A stretch of DNA of 9,683 bases from JADHLJ01 sp038118725 (GCA_038118725.1 JAYOIK010000121.1:1-9683), one strand, 5' to 3'; positions 1 through 6,370 are shown, numbered from the stretch's first letter. Program-made: numbers and translations. The notes: generated by a model from the sequence alone, not told the origin.

Positions 1-1
1 C

Positions 2-343
2 GACGCCGATCGCCGGATAGACTATATCGAGTTCAACGTATCGGACATGGCGCGGACCAAGGCTTTCTATGCCCGGGCCTTCGGCTGGACCTATACGGAT
101 TTCGGGCCGTCCTATACCGAGTTCACGGATGGTCGGATGAAGGGAGGTTTCGATGCGAGCGCGCCGGTGCGGGCCGGCGGGCCGTTGGCCGTGCTGTACG
201 GCGAGGATCTCGCCGCTTTGGCGCGCGCCGTGGAGCAAGCCGGCGGGCGGATCGTGAAACCGATTTTCGAGTTTCCCGGTGGCCGACGGTTCCACTTCAC
301 CGACCTCGACGGCTATGAACTCGCGATCTGGTCGGCGACCTAG
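2..343 (+). CDS. VOC family protein (glyoxalase/bleomycin-resistance fold), 5' end outside window
   Basis: The frame is open from the first bases of the window, so the true start lies just upstream. The first visible residues are DADRRIDYIEFNVSDM, followed by ARTKAFYARAFGW. This is the usual opening of small VOC-superfamily proteins: a beta strand, then the 'xxxTKAFYxxxFGW' helix. The remainder fits a single VOC domain of about 115-120 residues, with a late 'GGRRFHFTDLDGYELAIWS' segment giving the C-terminal strand that usually carries a metal-ligand Glu in this fold. An ATG at 47 exists but would cut off the first strand, so it is not the start. Members include glyoxalases, dioxygenases and resistance proteins; the substrate cannot be assigned. 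It ends 21 nt before the transporter gene and may be co-transcribed with it. The family call is confident and the function is not. Confidence 0.85.
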   Translation, partial: DADRRIDYIEFNVSDMARTKAFYARAFGWTYTDFGPSYTEFTDGRMKGGFDASAPVRAGGPLAVLYGEDLAALARAVEQAGGRIVKPIFEFPGGRRFHFTDLDGYELAIWSAT

Positions 344-364
344 CGTGCTTGACCCGCGCAAGGC

Positions 365-1318
365 ATGAACGGAACTTCGGGAAACGACACGGTCTTGCCG
401 TCAACCCCGGCCGGCGTCGGGTTTGACACGGCGATGATCGCGTTCGCCGCGTTGGGTTTCGGGCTGGTGCCGTGCTTCGCGAAATCACTCGCCGACGCCG
501 GCATGCCGTCGTCCATGGTCGCGTTCTGTCGGTACATGGTGGCGGCGGTCGCGCTGGCGCCGTTCCTTAAGCTTGATCGCAAGGGACGGATCACCACCGC
601 CTAGGGGATCGTGGCGGGGGCGGCCATGGCGCTTGGTTGGATCAGCTATGTCGAGGCCTTGAAGACCGTCCCGGTGGCGGTGCTTGGCGTGCTTTACATG
701 ACCTATCCGGTATTCACCCTAATGGTCGCGTGGCTCTGTTTTCGAGACCGGCCCGCCGGACGCTCGATGCTGGCGGCGGCGCTTATACTGACCGCCGCGA
801 TCATTACGATGTCGCCCGCCAGCGTGTCGCCGGAAATCCTACCCGCGATGCTGCTGTCGCTGGCGGCCCCGCTGAGCTTCGGCGCGGCGATCAATATTTT
901 GACGAACAAACTGATCCATGTGCCGCCGATCTCGCGAATTGCTTGCGTGTCAACGGGGGCGGCGTTGGGATTGGCGCCTCTGATCCTGACTCAGGATTTC
1001 CCGGCCTTGATCTCGGTCGCGGTGGTTAACTGGTGGCTGATCGTCGGATTGTCGCTCGCCACCGCGCTGATCCCGCAATTGCTTTACAGTATTCACGCCC
1101 CGCGGATTGGCGCGGCTCGAACCGCGATGGCGGGCAGCGTGGAGCTTCCGATGATGTTTGTGATCGGTTGGGTGGGCTTCGGCGAGGCCATCGGTTCGGC
1201 GCATATCCTGGCGGCGGTGCTGGTATTGACAGCCATCGTCGTTACACCGGCACGCCGACATGCGCCTCCGCCGCGCAATGGCGCGGCGCGATCGAACGCT
1301 CGGACGCGGAAGATTTAA
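365..1318 (+). pseudogene. EamA/DMT-superfamily transporter with in-frame TAG at codon 80
   Basis: Read through the TAG at 602-604, this frame gives 317 residues, the normal size of a ten-helix drug/metabolite (EamA-type) inner-membrane transporter made of two five-helix repeats. Helix 1 (about residues 22-42) and helix 2 (about 53-72) precede the stop. Helix 3 starts immediately after it (GIVAGAAMALGWISYVEAL), and the second EamA repeat occupies roughly residues 165-295. No base is inserted or lost, because both halves are in the same frame. Homologues usually have a Trp in the position just before 'G-I/L-x-x-G', and TGG to TAG is a single transition, so a nonsense mutation or a base-call error is the simplest reading. 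GTG at 611 could in principle start the second part, but that would lack two helices. The start at 365 has only a poor Shine-Dalgarno sequence (AAGG almost touching the ATG), perhaps relying on coupling to the VOC gene. The substrate is unknown. The stop TAA overlaps the stop of a convergent small ORF. Confidence 0.8.
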
Positions 1319-1611
1319 CTTTTCTTCTTGTTACGAGAGCGGGTGTACGCGGCCCGTTCGTTCACCGACTCCGTGGGAGTCGCCGAGATCGGGGCCGGGG
1401 TTACGCCCGCGGTCGCGGTCGCGGTGCCGCCGTCCTGTGGCATGCGCGAGGCGAGTTGCGAGAGCGCGGTTTGCAGGTTGCGCGCGCCGGAACGCGACAT
1501 GATCAGCCGGGCAACGACCGCGTGCTCGACAGCCGCGCCGTGAAACTCCGATAGAGAGAAAGTATATAAAATTTTATTGAAATGTGACCGAGAGGGATTT
1601 ATATAAGCCAT
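1315..1611 (-). CDS. small hypothetical protein, convergent with the transporter gene
   Basis: I do not recognise a family. From the ATG at 1611 the ORF encodes 98 residues; an internal ATG at 1500 gives 61 residues (MSRSGARNLQTALSQLASRM and onward). Support for coding is that codons from about 1551 down to 1318 have almost all G or C in third positions. The protein also has a sensible layout: a predicted short helix (residues about 22-58), then a Thr/Ala/Pro-rich linker, then a basic tail ending RSRNKKKS. The first 20 or so codons after the 1611 ATG are AT-rich and overlap promoter-like DNA, so that start is doubtful, and neither start has a clear ribosome binding site. Its TAA (1315-1317) overlaps the transporter's TAA (1316-1318) in the shared bases TTAA. 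It has no membrane segment or signal peptide. The low-complexity tail means chance cannot be excluded. Confidence 0.42.
   Translation of the reverse strand: MAYINPSRSHFNKILYTFSLSEFHGAAVEHAVVARLIMSRSGARNLQTALSQLASRMPQDGGTATATAGVTPAPISATPTESVNERAAYTRSRNKKKS
1561..1588 (-). promoter_or_regulatory. possible weak leftward sigma70-like promoter
   Basis: On the minus strand GTCACA (four of six matches to TTGACA) lies 16 nt before TATACT, within AT-rich DNA. Transcription would start near 1554 and would only fit the small minus-strand ORF if its ATG at 1500 is used. The evidence is sequence similarity alone. Confidence 0.3.
1577..1605 (+). promoter_or_regulatory. sigma70-like promoter for the RTX gene
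   Basis: TTGAAA at 1577-1582 and TATATA at 1600-1605 are separated by exactly 17 nt, close to the sigma70 consensus, inside the only strongly AT-rich block of this half of the window. Transcription would start near 1612, leaving a leader of about 68 nt before the GTG at 1680. The predicted start lies downstream of the weak ATG at 1610, so that ATG would not be used. Confidence 0.6.
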
Positions 1612-1665
1612 GAGGTGCCTACGCATTGCGGGCGACGGTGGCTTCGACGCAAGATTGTTGGCCCG

Positions 1666-1673
1666 AAAGGGGG
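1666..1673 (+). promoter_or_regulatory. ribosome binding site deciding the RTX start
   Basis: AAAGGGGG ends 6 nt before GTG at 1680. The GTG opens the frame that runs as RTX repeats into the first gap. The ATG at 1610 is in a different frame that gives no RTX motif before the gap, and it only appears joined because of the arbitrary gap length. Confidence 0.65.
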
Positions 1674-1679
1674 CTCGCC

Positions 1680-3113
1680 GTGGCGAGAGGATCGAACGGA
1701 GCGGAAAGACTGGTCGGTATAGCGGCGCCGGAAATTCTCGACGGCGGCAAGGGCGACGACACNNNNNNNNNNNNNNNNNNNNNNNNNNNNNNNNNNNNNN
1801 NNNNNNNNNNNNNNNNNNNNNNNNNNNNNNNNNNNNNNNNNNNNNNNNNNNNNNNNNNNNNNACGACACTCTCTACGGCGGAAGTGACGACGACGAGCTT
1901 TATGGCGGCGAGGGCGACGACGTTCTGTTCGGCGGTTCGGGCGACAACACGCTATATGGCGGCGCCGGTAACGACGTCTATTACGCCGAGAACAATGCCG
2001 AGGATGAGTATTATGACCTCGGCGGTGGGGCGGGCACGTTGCGGGCCGAGAATACCGGCAAGAATTTCACCTTCTCGGTCGCGGAGGATTTCACCAAGGG
2101 GTCGGGAACCGGCATTGACCTGATCGATGGCGGCGCCGGCAACAAGACCGTCGTGATCAAGGGCGCGGACAAGAACGCCGACGTGGATTTCGACTTTTCC
2201 GAGATCACTCTGGAAAACATCGACGCGATCAGCGGAAGAAGAGGCGACGATACCATCACCGGCTCCGAGGGTGACGACAGCATCGATGGTGACCGAGGCG
2301 ATGACTCCCTCGTTGGTGGTTCCGGCAATGATGTGCTGGACGGCGGCGACGGTGATGACGTGCTGCGCGGCGGCGCCGGCGCCGACACACTTTTCGGCGG
2401 CAAGGGTAACGATACCTTTTACGCCGATAACAACGATGCCTTGATCGACGGTGGCAAGGGTGACGACGTCGTCTATGTGCTGGATGGCGCGGGATTCGAC
2501 CCGAGCAAGCTCAGGGATGTCGAAACCATCACCTTCGTCGGCAATTCCAGCGACGGTGATGACAAGTTCTCCGGCCTTGATAGCGATGACACGCTGCGGG
2601 GACTCGCCGGCAACGATACCCTGGACGGCGCGGGCGGCGACGACACGGTTATGGGTGGCGCCGGTAATGACAGTGTCGCGGGCGGTGACGGCGACGATGT
2701 GATCGACGGCGGTGCCGGCGTTGATGTCGCCGATGGCGGCGCGGGCAACGATACCGTCTACTACGACAGCGGCGAGGTTGCCGATGGCGGCGATGGCCGC
2801 GACGTTTTGGTCATCAAGAACACCGTCGGCGTGGATACCTCGAACGCAAGAAATTTCGAGGATACCGTCGTCGGCACGACCGGAACCGACGGCAAGGACC
2901 AGATCGTCGGCACGAATTCCAATGACACGATCGGCGGCGGCGATGGGGTCGATGGGCTGATCGGCGGCAGTGGCTCCGATACGATCGATGGCGGCGGCGA
3001 CACCGACATCATCGAGGCGGGCGACGGCGACGACGTCGTGCGAGGCGGCGACGGCGATGACGCGCTCCAAGGCTGGGGCGGAGACGACACGCTGTTCGGC
3101 GATGCCGGCGACG
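1680..3113 (+). CDS. RTX calcium-binding repeat protein, N-terminal and central part (interrupted by scaffold gap)
   Basis: This is the first part of a very acidic, glycine/aspartate-rich protein made of RTX nonapeptides (GGxGxDxUx), which fold into calcium-bound beta-rolls after export by a type I secretion system. It starts MARGSNGAERLVGIAAPEIL and reaches the first repeat (DGGKGDDT) at once, with no Sec signal peptide and no separate N-terminal enzymatic domain. The frame changes across the 1763-1862 gap only because the 100 N are a placeholder. After the gap (frame beginning DTLYGG at 1865) it stays open to 3113. Blocks of four to eight nonapeptides alternate with three longer spacers at about 2120-2265, 2405-2575 and 2744-2911. 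The last residues before the second gap are GWGGDDTLFGDAGD. No catalytic motif is visible, so a surface, adhesion or matrix role is possible but unproven. The gene continues at 3214. No type I secretion genes are present in the window. Confidence 0.85.
1763..1862. other. scaffold gap of 100 N inside the RTX gene
   Basis: Exactly 100 N, the usual placeholder for a gap of unknown size. The left flank ends and the right flank begins with the same 7 bases, ACGACAC. Merging them would give GGKGDDTLYGG in one frame, so the missing sequence may be nil or a whole number of repeat units. Confidence 0.95.
2120..2911 (+). repeat. three diverged composite spacer modules within the RTX protein
   Basis: Three segments (about 2120-2265, 2405-2575 and 2744-2911) share a protein pattern that is not a plain nonapeptide. 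It runs: DGG-x-G, a VV/VL strand, a segment with 'D-x-S' (DFDFSEI, FDPSKLR, VDTSNAR), a conserved Glu (ENID, VETI, FEDT), a hydrophobic strand, then G-x-D leading into the next RTX block. Copies 2 and 3 also share an introductory GNDTxYxD. I aligned them by eye; they are diverged at the DNA level. They look like repeated domains separating beta-rolls. Confidence 0.6.
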
Positions 3114-3268
3114 NNNNNNNNNNNNNNNNNNNNNNNNNNNNNNNNNNNNNNNNNNNNNNNNNNNNNNNNNNNNNNNNNNNNNNNNNNNNNNNNNNNNNNN
3201 NNNNNNNNNNNNNGACGCGCTCCAAGGCTGGGGCGGAGACGACACGCTGTTCGGCGATGCCGGCGACG
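3059..3268 (+). repeat. identical 55-bp direct repeat flanking the second gap
   Basis: Bases 3059-3113 and 3214-3268 are identical over all 55 positions (starting GACGCGCTCC, ending GCCGGCGACG), and they are exactly the sequence abutting the gap on each side. They encode the same residues in the same codon phase (DALQGWGGDDTLFGDAGD). This may be a real tandem RTX unit, or the same k-mer at the ends of two contigs counted twice. Confidence 0.9.
3114..3213. other. scaffold gap of 100 N inside the RTX gene
   Basis: A second run of exactly 100 N. The flanks are the two copies of a 55-bp repeat. The phase shift across it (frame +2 before, +1 after) disappears if the two flanks are overlapped, so the gene is probably continuous. 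Confidence 0.95.
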
Positions 3269-4209
3269 ACGTGATTTTCGGCGGCGTCAGGGACTTCAAT
3301 CAATCCGGGACCGGCGCCGACTTGATCTCCGGTGGCGCGGGAAATGACCGGGTCTTCGCCGGCGACGGGAATGACGCGGTTTATGGCGTTGCCGGCCGAG
3401 ACGAAATTCGCGGCGAGAAAGGTGACGATGTCCTGTTCGGCGAAGCCGGCGACGATGAATTGCTGGGCCAGGACGGTGGAGATTTCATTGACGCCGGGGA
3501 CGGCGACGACAAGGGCTCCGGCGGGGCCGGTGACGACACGCTGAGCGGTGGAAGCGGCAATGACCTGCTGATCGGCAATTCCGGGGATGATGTCTTCGAC
3601 GGTGGAGCGGGTGACGACACACTGCGCGGCGGTGGCGGCAACGACGATATCTTCGGATCCAGCGGCGACGATTACGTCGTCGCGGGGGACGGCGATGACA
3701 CGCTAACCGGTGGTGACGGCGAGGATTGGCTTGAGGCGGGCGCGGGCAACGACGTGGTGTCGGGCGGAGATGATTTCGACTATATCGACGGCGGTGACGG
3801 CGACGACACGCTCTACGGCGGCAATGACCTCAACTGGTTGTTCGGAGAGGGTGGGAATGATTCGCTCCAAGGCGGCGACGACCTCGACTGGATGGAAGGC
3901 GGCACCGGCAACGATACGCTGAATTCCGGCGGCGGGGACGACTACATGATCGGCGATGCCGGCGCGGATGTGTTCCAGTTCGCCGAGGGCTCGGGCGCCG
4001 ACACGATCGACGGCTTCTCGGTCGGCGAGGACGTGATCGCCATCGGCGAGGGATTTGGCATCCGGTTCGGCAATGCCCGGGCGCTGGATCGCATGATCAC
4101 CGACGACTCGGATGGGGCCATCATCGCTTTCGATCGTGACGATCAGGTGCAGCTTCTCGGGGTCGCCAAGAGCGATCTGTCTTGGTCCGATTTCGCGGAT
4201 GGGTTCTGA
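3214..4209 (+). CDS. RTX calcium-binding repeat protein, C-terminal part with type I secretion-type tail
   Basis: This continues the gene that starts at 1680. The GTG at 3271 is an ordinary Val codon in GDDVIFGG and not a start, since the frame is open back to the gap. About 25 further nonapeptides follow, many of the form GGxGNDxU, with a stretch near 3770-3910 where the unit changes to GGDDFDYIDGGDGDDTLYGG and DDLDWMEGG. From about 3950 the protein leaves the repeats. The segment GADVFQFAEGSGADTIDGF is the usual end module of RTX exoproteins, followed by a roughly 60-residue tail rich in acidic and hydrophobic residues that ends DLSWSDFADGF. Such tails carry the uncleaved signal read by type I ABC exporters. 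No protease, lipase or glycosidase motif is seen in the visible sequence, so the function is unknown beyond calcium binding and probable secretion. No terminator hairpin with a T run is visible after the TGA. Confidence 0.88.
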   Translation, partial: DALQGWGGDDTLFGDAGDDVIFGGVRDFNQSGTGADLISGGAGNDRVFAGDGNDAVYGVAGRDEIRGEKGDDVLFGEAGDDELLGQDGGDFIDAGDGDDKGSGGAGDDTLSGGSGNDLLIGNSGDDVFDGGAGDDTLRGGGGNDDIFGSSGDDYVVAGDGDDTLTGGDGEDWLEAGAGNDVVSGGDDFDYIDGGDGDDTLYGGNDLNWLFGEGGNDSLQGGDDLDWMEGGTGNDTLNSGGGDDYMIGDAGADVFQFAEGSGADTIDGFSVGEDVIAIGEGFGIRFGNARALDRMITDDSDGAIIAFDRDDQVQLLGVAKSDLSWSDFADGF

Positions 4210-4262
4210 CCAGGCCTATTTCACTTGCGCTAGCGGGCCGACCGGGCTGTCATGGGTGAACC

Positions 4263-4604
4263 ATGACCGAGACTCTCGACATTGATTACTTTCGCGGGCG
4301 GCTGGAGGCTCGCCTGGCCGAGCTCCGCGGCCTGATCGACGGCGCGCGCGATCAGGTCAAGCCGGTCGAGTTGGATCAAACCAGCGTCGGACGGCTCTCG
4401 CGAATGGACGCGATGCAGGTTCAAGCCATGGCGCAAGAGACCGAGAGGCGCAGACACCTCGATCTACAGCGGGTCCAATCAGCCTTGGAGCGGTTGGCCG
4501 CGGGCGATTACGGCTATTGTCTGGTTTGCGACGAGGTGATCCCGAGCAAACGTCTCGAATTCGACCCCGCCGTGACCACCTGCGTCGATTGCGCCCGCGC
4601 CTGA
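4263..4604 (+). CDS. TraR/DksA family zinc-finger transcriptional regulator
   Basis: This 113-residue protein has the two-part layout of short DksA-like proteins: an N-terminal alpha-helical coiled-coil region (residues about 5-80), then a C4 zinc finger with C86-x2-C89 and C107-x2-C110 around EVIPSKRLEFDPAVTTC. The central signature DQTSVGRLSRMDAMQ is typical of the short members and includes the acidic-Ala pair (D49-A50), in the place where DksA uses Asp-x-Ala at the coiled-coil tip to act through the RNA polymerase secondary channel. It is shorter than E. coli DksA (about 150 residues), so it is a paralogue of the TraR/YbiI kind and not the housekeeping copy. The start is the ATG at 4263, with only a weak GGGTGA upstream. 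It lies 53 nt after the RTX gene and may be transcribed with it. It converges with the dehydrogenase gene, with 20 nt between stops. Confidence 0.88.
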   Translation: MTETLDIDYFRGRLEARLAELRGLIDGARDQVKPVELDQTSVGRLSRMDAMQVQAMAQETERRRHLDLQRVQSALERLAAGDYGYCLVCDEVIPSKRLEFDPAVTTCVDCARA

Positions 4605-4633
4605 TCCGTGGAGCCGGCGCGCGGTCAGGCGCG
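4596..4633. terminator. inverted repeat joining two convergent gene ends, possible bidirectional terminator
   Basis: CGCGCCTGA (4596-4604) and its exact reverse complement TCAGGCGCG (4625-4633) form a 9-bp stem with a 20-nt GC-rich loop. Each arm contains the stop codon of one gene, because both proteins end Arg-Ala-stop with the same codons. No T tract follows on either side, so intrinsic termination is uncertain; an RNA-end-protecting hairpin is an alternative. Confidence 0.35.
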
Positions 4634-5647
4634 ATAGCCCAAGAGTTTCTCATGCAGCGTCCGCGCGAAGGTGACGCCGTCCCGGGCGATCCTCGGGCGG
4701 GCATCTTGCCGCCTGGAGCCGGGCATCCGCGCGCCGTCCTGCCCGGTGATCGCCGCGACCAGGCCCGCCATTCGCTCGTCGTACGCGCCCGCGGAAAACG
4801 GGCCGGGGTCAATCGCGATGAAGAACTGTCCAGTGCGCGGCGAGCCGCCTTCATTGCCGCCGAAGGAGCTGGCATTGGTGCTTAGGGTTGAGCCGGAAAG
4901 CGCGGCGGCCATCATCTCCACCATCAACGCCGCCCCGGCGCCCTTGTAGCCACCGGCGGGCACCATCGTGCCCTTCATGGCCGCCGTTGGATCGGTCGTC
5001 GGTTGGCCATCGGCGTCCAGGGCCCAGCCTTCGGGGATCGGCTCGCCACTGACGGCGTGCACCATTACCTCGCTTCGGGCGATCACGCTGGAGGATTGAT
5101 CGATCACGAAGGCAGCCCCGCCCTTGCCGTCGGGTGCGGCACAGGCGACCGGGTTGGTGCCGAAAACGGCTTTCTTGCCGCCCGCCGGCGCGATCGAGGC
5201 CGGTGCGTTGGTATAGCCGAGCGCGACGAACCCGGCATTCGCGAGCGCCTCGACGTGATAGCCCAAGACCCCACAGTTATAGGAGTTCGTAACCGCCAGA
5301 CCCGCGATCCCGGTGGATTTGGCGAGCGTGGTCAATTCGGCGAAACCGAGATCAATCGCCGGATGCGCGAAACCGTCTCGCGCGTCGGCTCGCAAGGCCG
5401 CCGGCGCCACTTGTTCGACCGTGGGAGTGGCTTGGCCGTCGATCTTGCCGCATTTCGCGTGCTCGCAATAGGTCGGCAGCCGCGCGAGCCCGTGGCTGTG
5501 GATACCGTCCAGTTCCGAGGCCACCACTGAGCGCGTGACGGAGCGCGCATTCGCCTCGCTGGTATTGCTGGCCACCAGCACGGCCTGGGTTAGGGCATCG
5601 ACTTCGTCGATGGTCAAGGTGACGGTGTCACCGGTGCTCCCGGACAT
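4625..5647 (-). CDS. Ldh family (malate/L-lactate, Ldh2-type) NAD(P)-dependent oxidoreductase
   Basis: The 340-residue length is right for the Ldh2/malate dehydrogenase superfamily, which oxidises or reduces 2-hydroxy/2-oxo acids (lactate, malate, ureidoglycolate) or cyclic imino acids with a nicotinamide cofactor in the cytoplasm. Visible signatures are the catalytic-His segment SHGLARL (His52), the central 'TNAPASIAPAGGKKAVFGTNP' region (about residues 146-166) typical of the cofactor site, EPIPEGWALDADGQPTTDP (202-220), and GGYKGAG (232-238) near the conserved lysine. The start is the ATG at 5647, with GGGAG 6 nt upstream. It follows the AhpD-like gene by 40 nt on the same strand, so the two are probably one operon read leftward from the divergent region at 6234-6380. 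The true substrate cannot be told; the adjacent mandelate-racemase-type enzyme suggests a hydroxy acid. A delta1-piperideine-2-carboxylate reductase activity is possible in this fold. Confidence 0.88.
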   Translation of the reverse strand: MSGSTGDTVTLTIDEVDALTQAVLVASNTSEANARSVTRSVVASELDGIHSHGLARLPTYCEHAKCGKIDGQATPTVEQVAPAALRADARDGFAHPAIDLGFAELTTLAKSTGIAGLAVTNSYNCGVLGYHVEALANAGFVALGYTNAPASIAPAGGKKAVFGTNPVACAAPDGKGGAAFVIDQSSSVIARSEVMVHAVSGEPIPEGWALDADGQPTTDPTAAMKGTMVPAGGYKGAGAALMVEMMAAALSGSTLSTNASSFGGNEGGSPRTGQFFIAIDPGPFSAGAYDERMAGLVAAITGQDGARMPGSRRQDARPRIARDGVTFARTLHEKLLGYRA

Positions 5648-5687
5648 GTGTCTCTCCCGTGTGTCGTTACGTGCGCAATCGCGTCGA

Positions 5688-6233
5688 TCAGGCGATCTTC
5701 GCGAGGGCTTCTTCCTCGATCTCGAGCTGCAGGACGTCGTTGAAGCGGTTGAAGGCGCCGCATAGCGCGATCCGCCATGTGAGCTCCACGATCTGAGGCT
5801 CGGTGAAATGTTCGCGCAGGCGATCGAACATCGCGTCGCGCACCCGGTTGAAATCGTTCGACACCTTGATCGCGTACTCGACCACGAGTTTGTCGACCGC
5901 GTCGAATTCCGGGTGATCCTCGTAGTCGAGGATCGCCTCGACCCCCGCCGGGGTGACGCCCTCGATGGTTAGGAACGGCGAATGATGGGCGACGCAATAC
6001 TCACAGGCATTCAGCTTCGAAACCGCCACCAGGCCAAGCTCCAAATACCGGCGAGGCAACACTCCCTCCTTGCGAAGATCGGTCAGCATGCCGAAGACGT
6101 GCTCGAAGATCGGCCCGCGATGCGCCATCGCGCCGACCAGGCTGGCGAAGGGGCCGTAGTTTGCCATGTCGTCGTAGAGATGTTGCAGGTGTGCGGGCAC
6201 ATTCTCGCGCTCGGCGGTGGAAATGCGGGCCAT
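5688..6233 (-). CDS. carboxymuconolactone decarboxylase / AhpD-like family protein
   Basis: This 181-residue all-helical CMD-fold protein carries the complete AhpD active-site pattern: Glu65, then C77-x2-C80 (CEYC) and His84, with Glu to first Cys 12 residues apart and second Cys to His 4 apart, as in AhpD. That favours a thiol-based peroxidase or reductase-like chemistry over true carboxymuconolactone decarboxylation, whose enzymes lack the Cys pair. The N-terminal part (MARISTAERENVPAHLQHLY) resembles other stand-alone CMD proteins. The start is the ATG at 6233, with AGGGAG at plus-strand 6241-6246, 7 nt upstream. It is the first gene of a leftward pair with the Ldh-family gene, and divergent from the mandelate-racemase-type gene. 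Its role in the pathway is unclear; it may detoxify peroxide or reactive products. The family call is firm and the function is tentative. Confidence 0.88.
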   Translation of the reverse strand: MARISTAERENVPAHLQHLYDDMANYGPFASLVGAMAHRGPIFEHVFGMLTDLRKEGVLPRRYLELGLVAVSKLNACEYCVAHHSPFLTIEGVTPAGVEAILDYEDHPEFDAVDKLVVEYAIKVSNDFNRVRDAMFDRLREHFTEPQIVELTWRIALCGAFNRFNDVLQLEIEEEALAKIA

Positions 6234-6322
6234 GTGCTATCTCCCTGATGATATGGAGGGTTGAAGGAGTGATTCAGGTCCGCGGACGACTATCGCGATT
6301 GCCACGGATAGGGTGTGAATGC

Positions 6323-6337
6323 GATCGTTAGACGATC
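6323..6337. promoter_or_regulatory. candidate GntR (FadR-subfamily) operator
   Basis: GATCGT-TAG-ACGATC is a perfect 6-bp inverted repeat with a 3-nt spacer. Its core, TCGTTAGACGA (6325-6335), fits the pattern TNGTNNNACNA known for FadR-type GntR repressors, which commonly control hydroxy-acid and sugar-acid catabolism. It lies 43 nt before the ATG at 6381. No GntR gene is in the window. One short match can arise by chance. Confidence 0.45.
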
Positions 6338-6370
6338 AGCGACGATTATGCCACCGGATAGCGGATATCA

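Noticed and set aside
602..604. Possible stop-codon reassignment or recoding explaining the in-frame stops
   Set aside because: The two stops are different codons (TAG and TAA). TAG, TAA and TGA all end other genes here (VOC gene TAG, DUF488 gene TAA, most others TGA), and no recoding stem-loop stands out.
1610..1762. ATG at 1610 as the start of the RTX gene
   Set aside because: Its frame before the gap gives a non-RTX, Arg-rich sequence. The RTX frame before the gap is the one with GTG 1680 and a strong ribosome binding site; the apparent join depends on the arbitrary 100-N length.
1952..3070. Long minus-strand ORF (372 residues) rich in Val, Ala and Ile
   Set aside because: It is the antisense of the RTX repeats; periodic GGC/GAC codons leave the opposite strand free of stops. 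It has no start signal and its composition mirrors the repeats.
3271..3273. GTG at 3271 as a separate gene start
   Set aside because: The frame is open upstream to the gap and encodes RTX repeats there, so this is an internal Val codon.
1860..3960. Regularly spaced short DNA repeats that could suggest a CRISPR array or satellite
   Set aside because: The periodicity is 27 bp in codon phase, with GGxGxDxUx at protein level and diverged DNA copies, so it is RTX coding repeat and not CRISPR.
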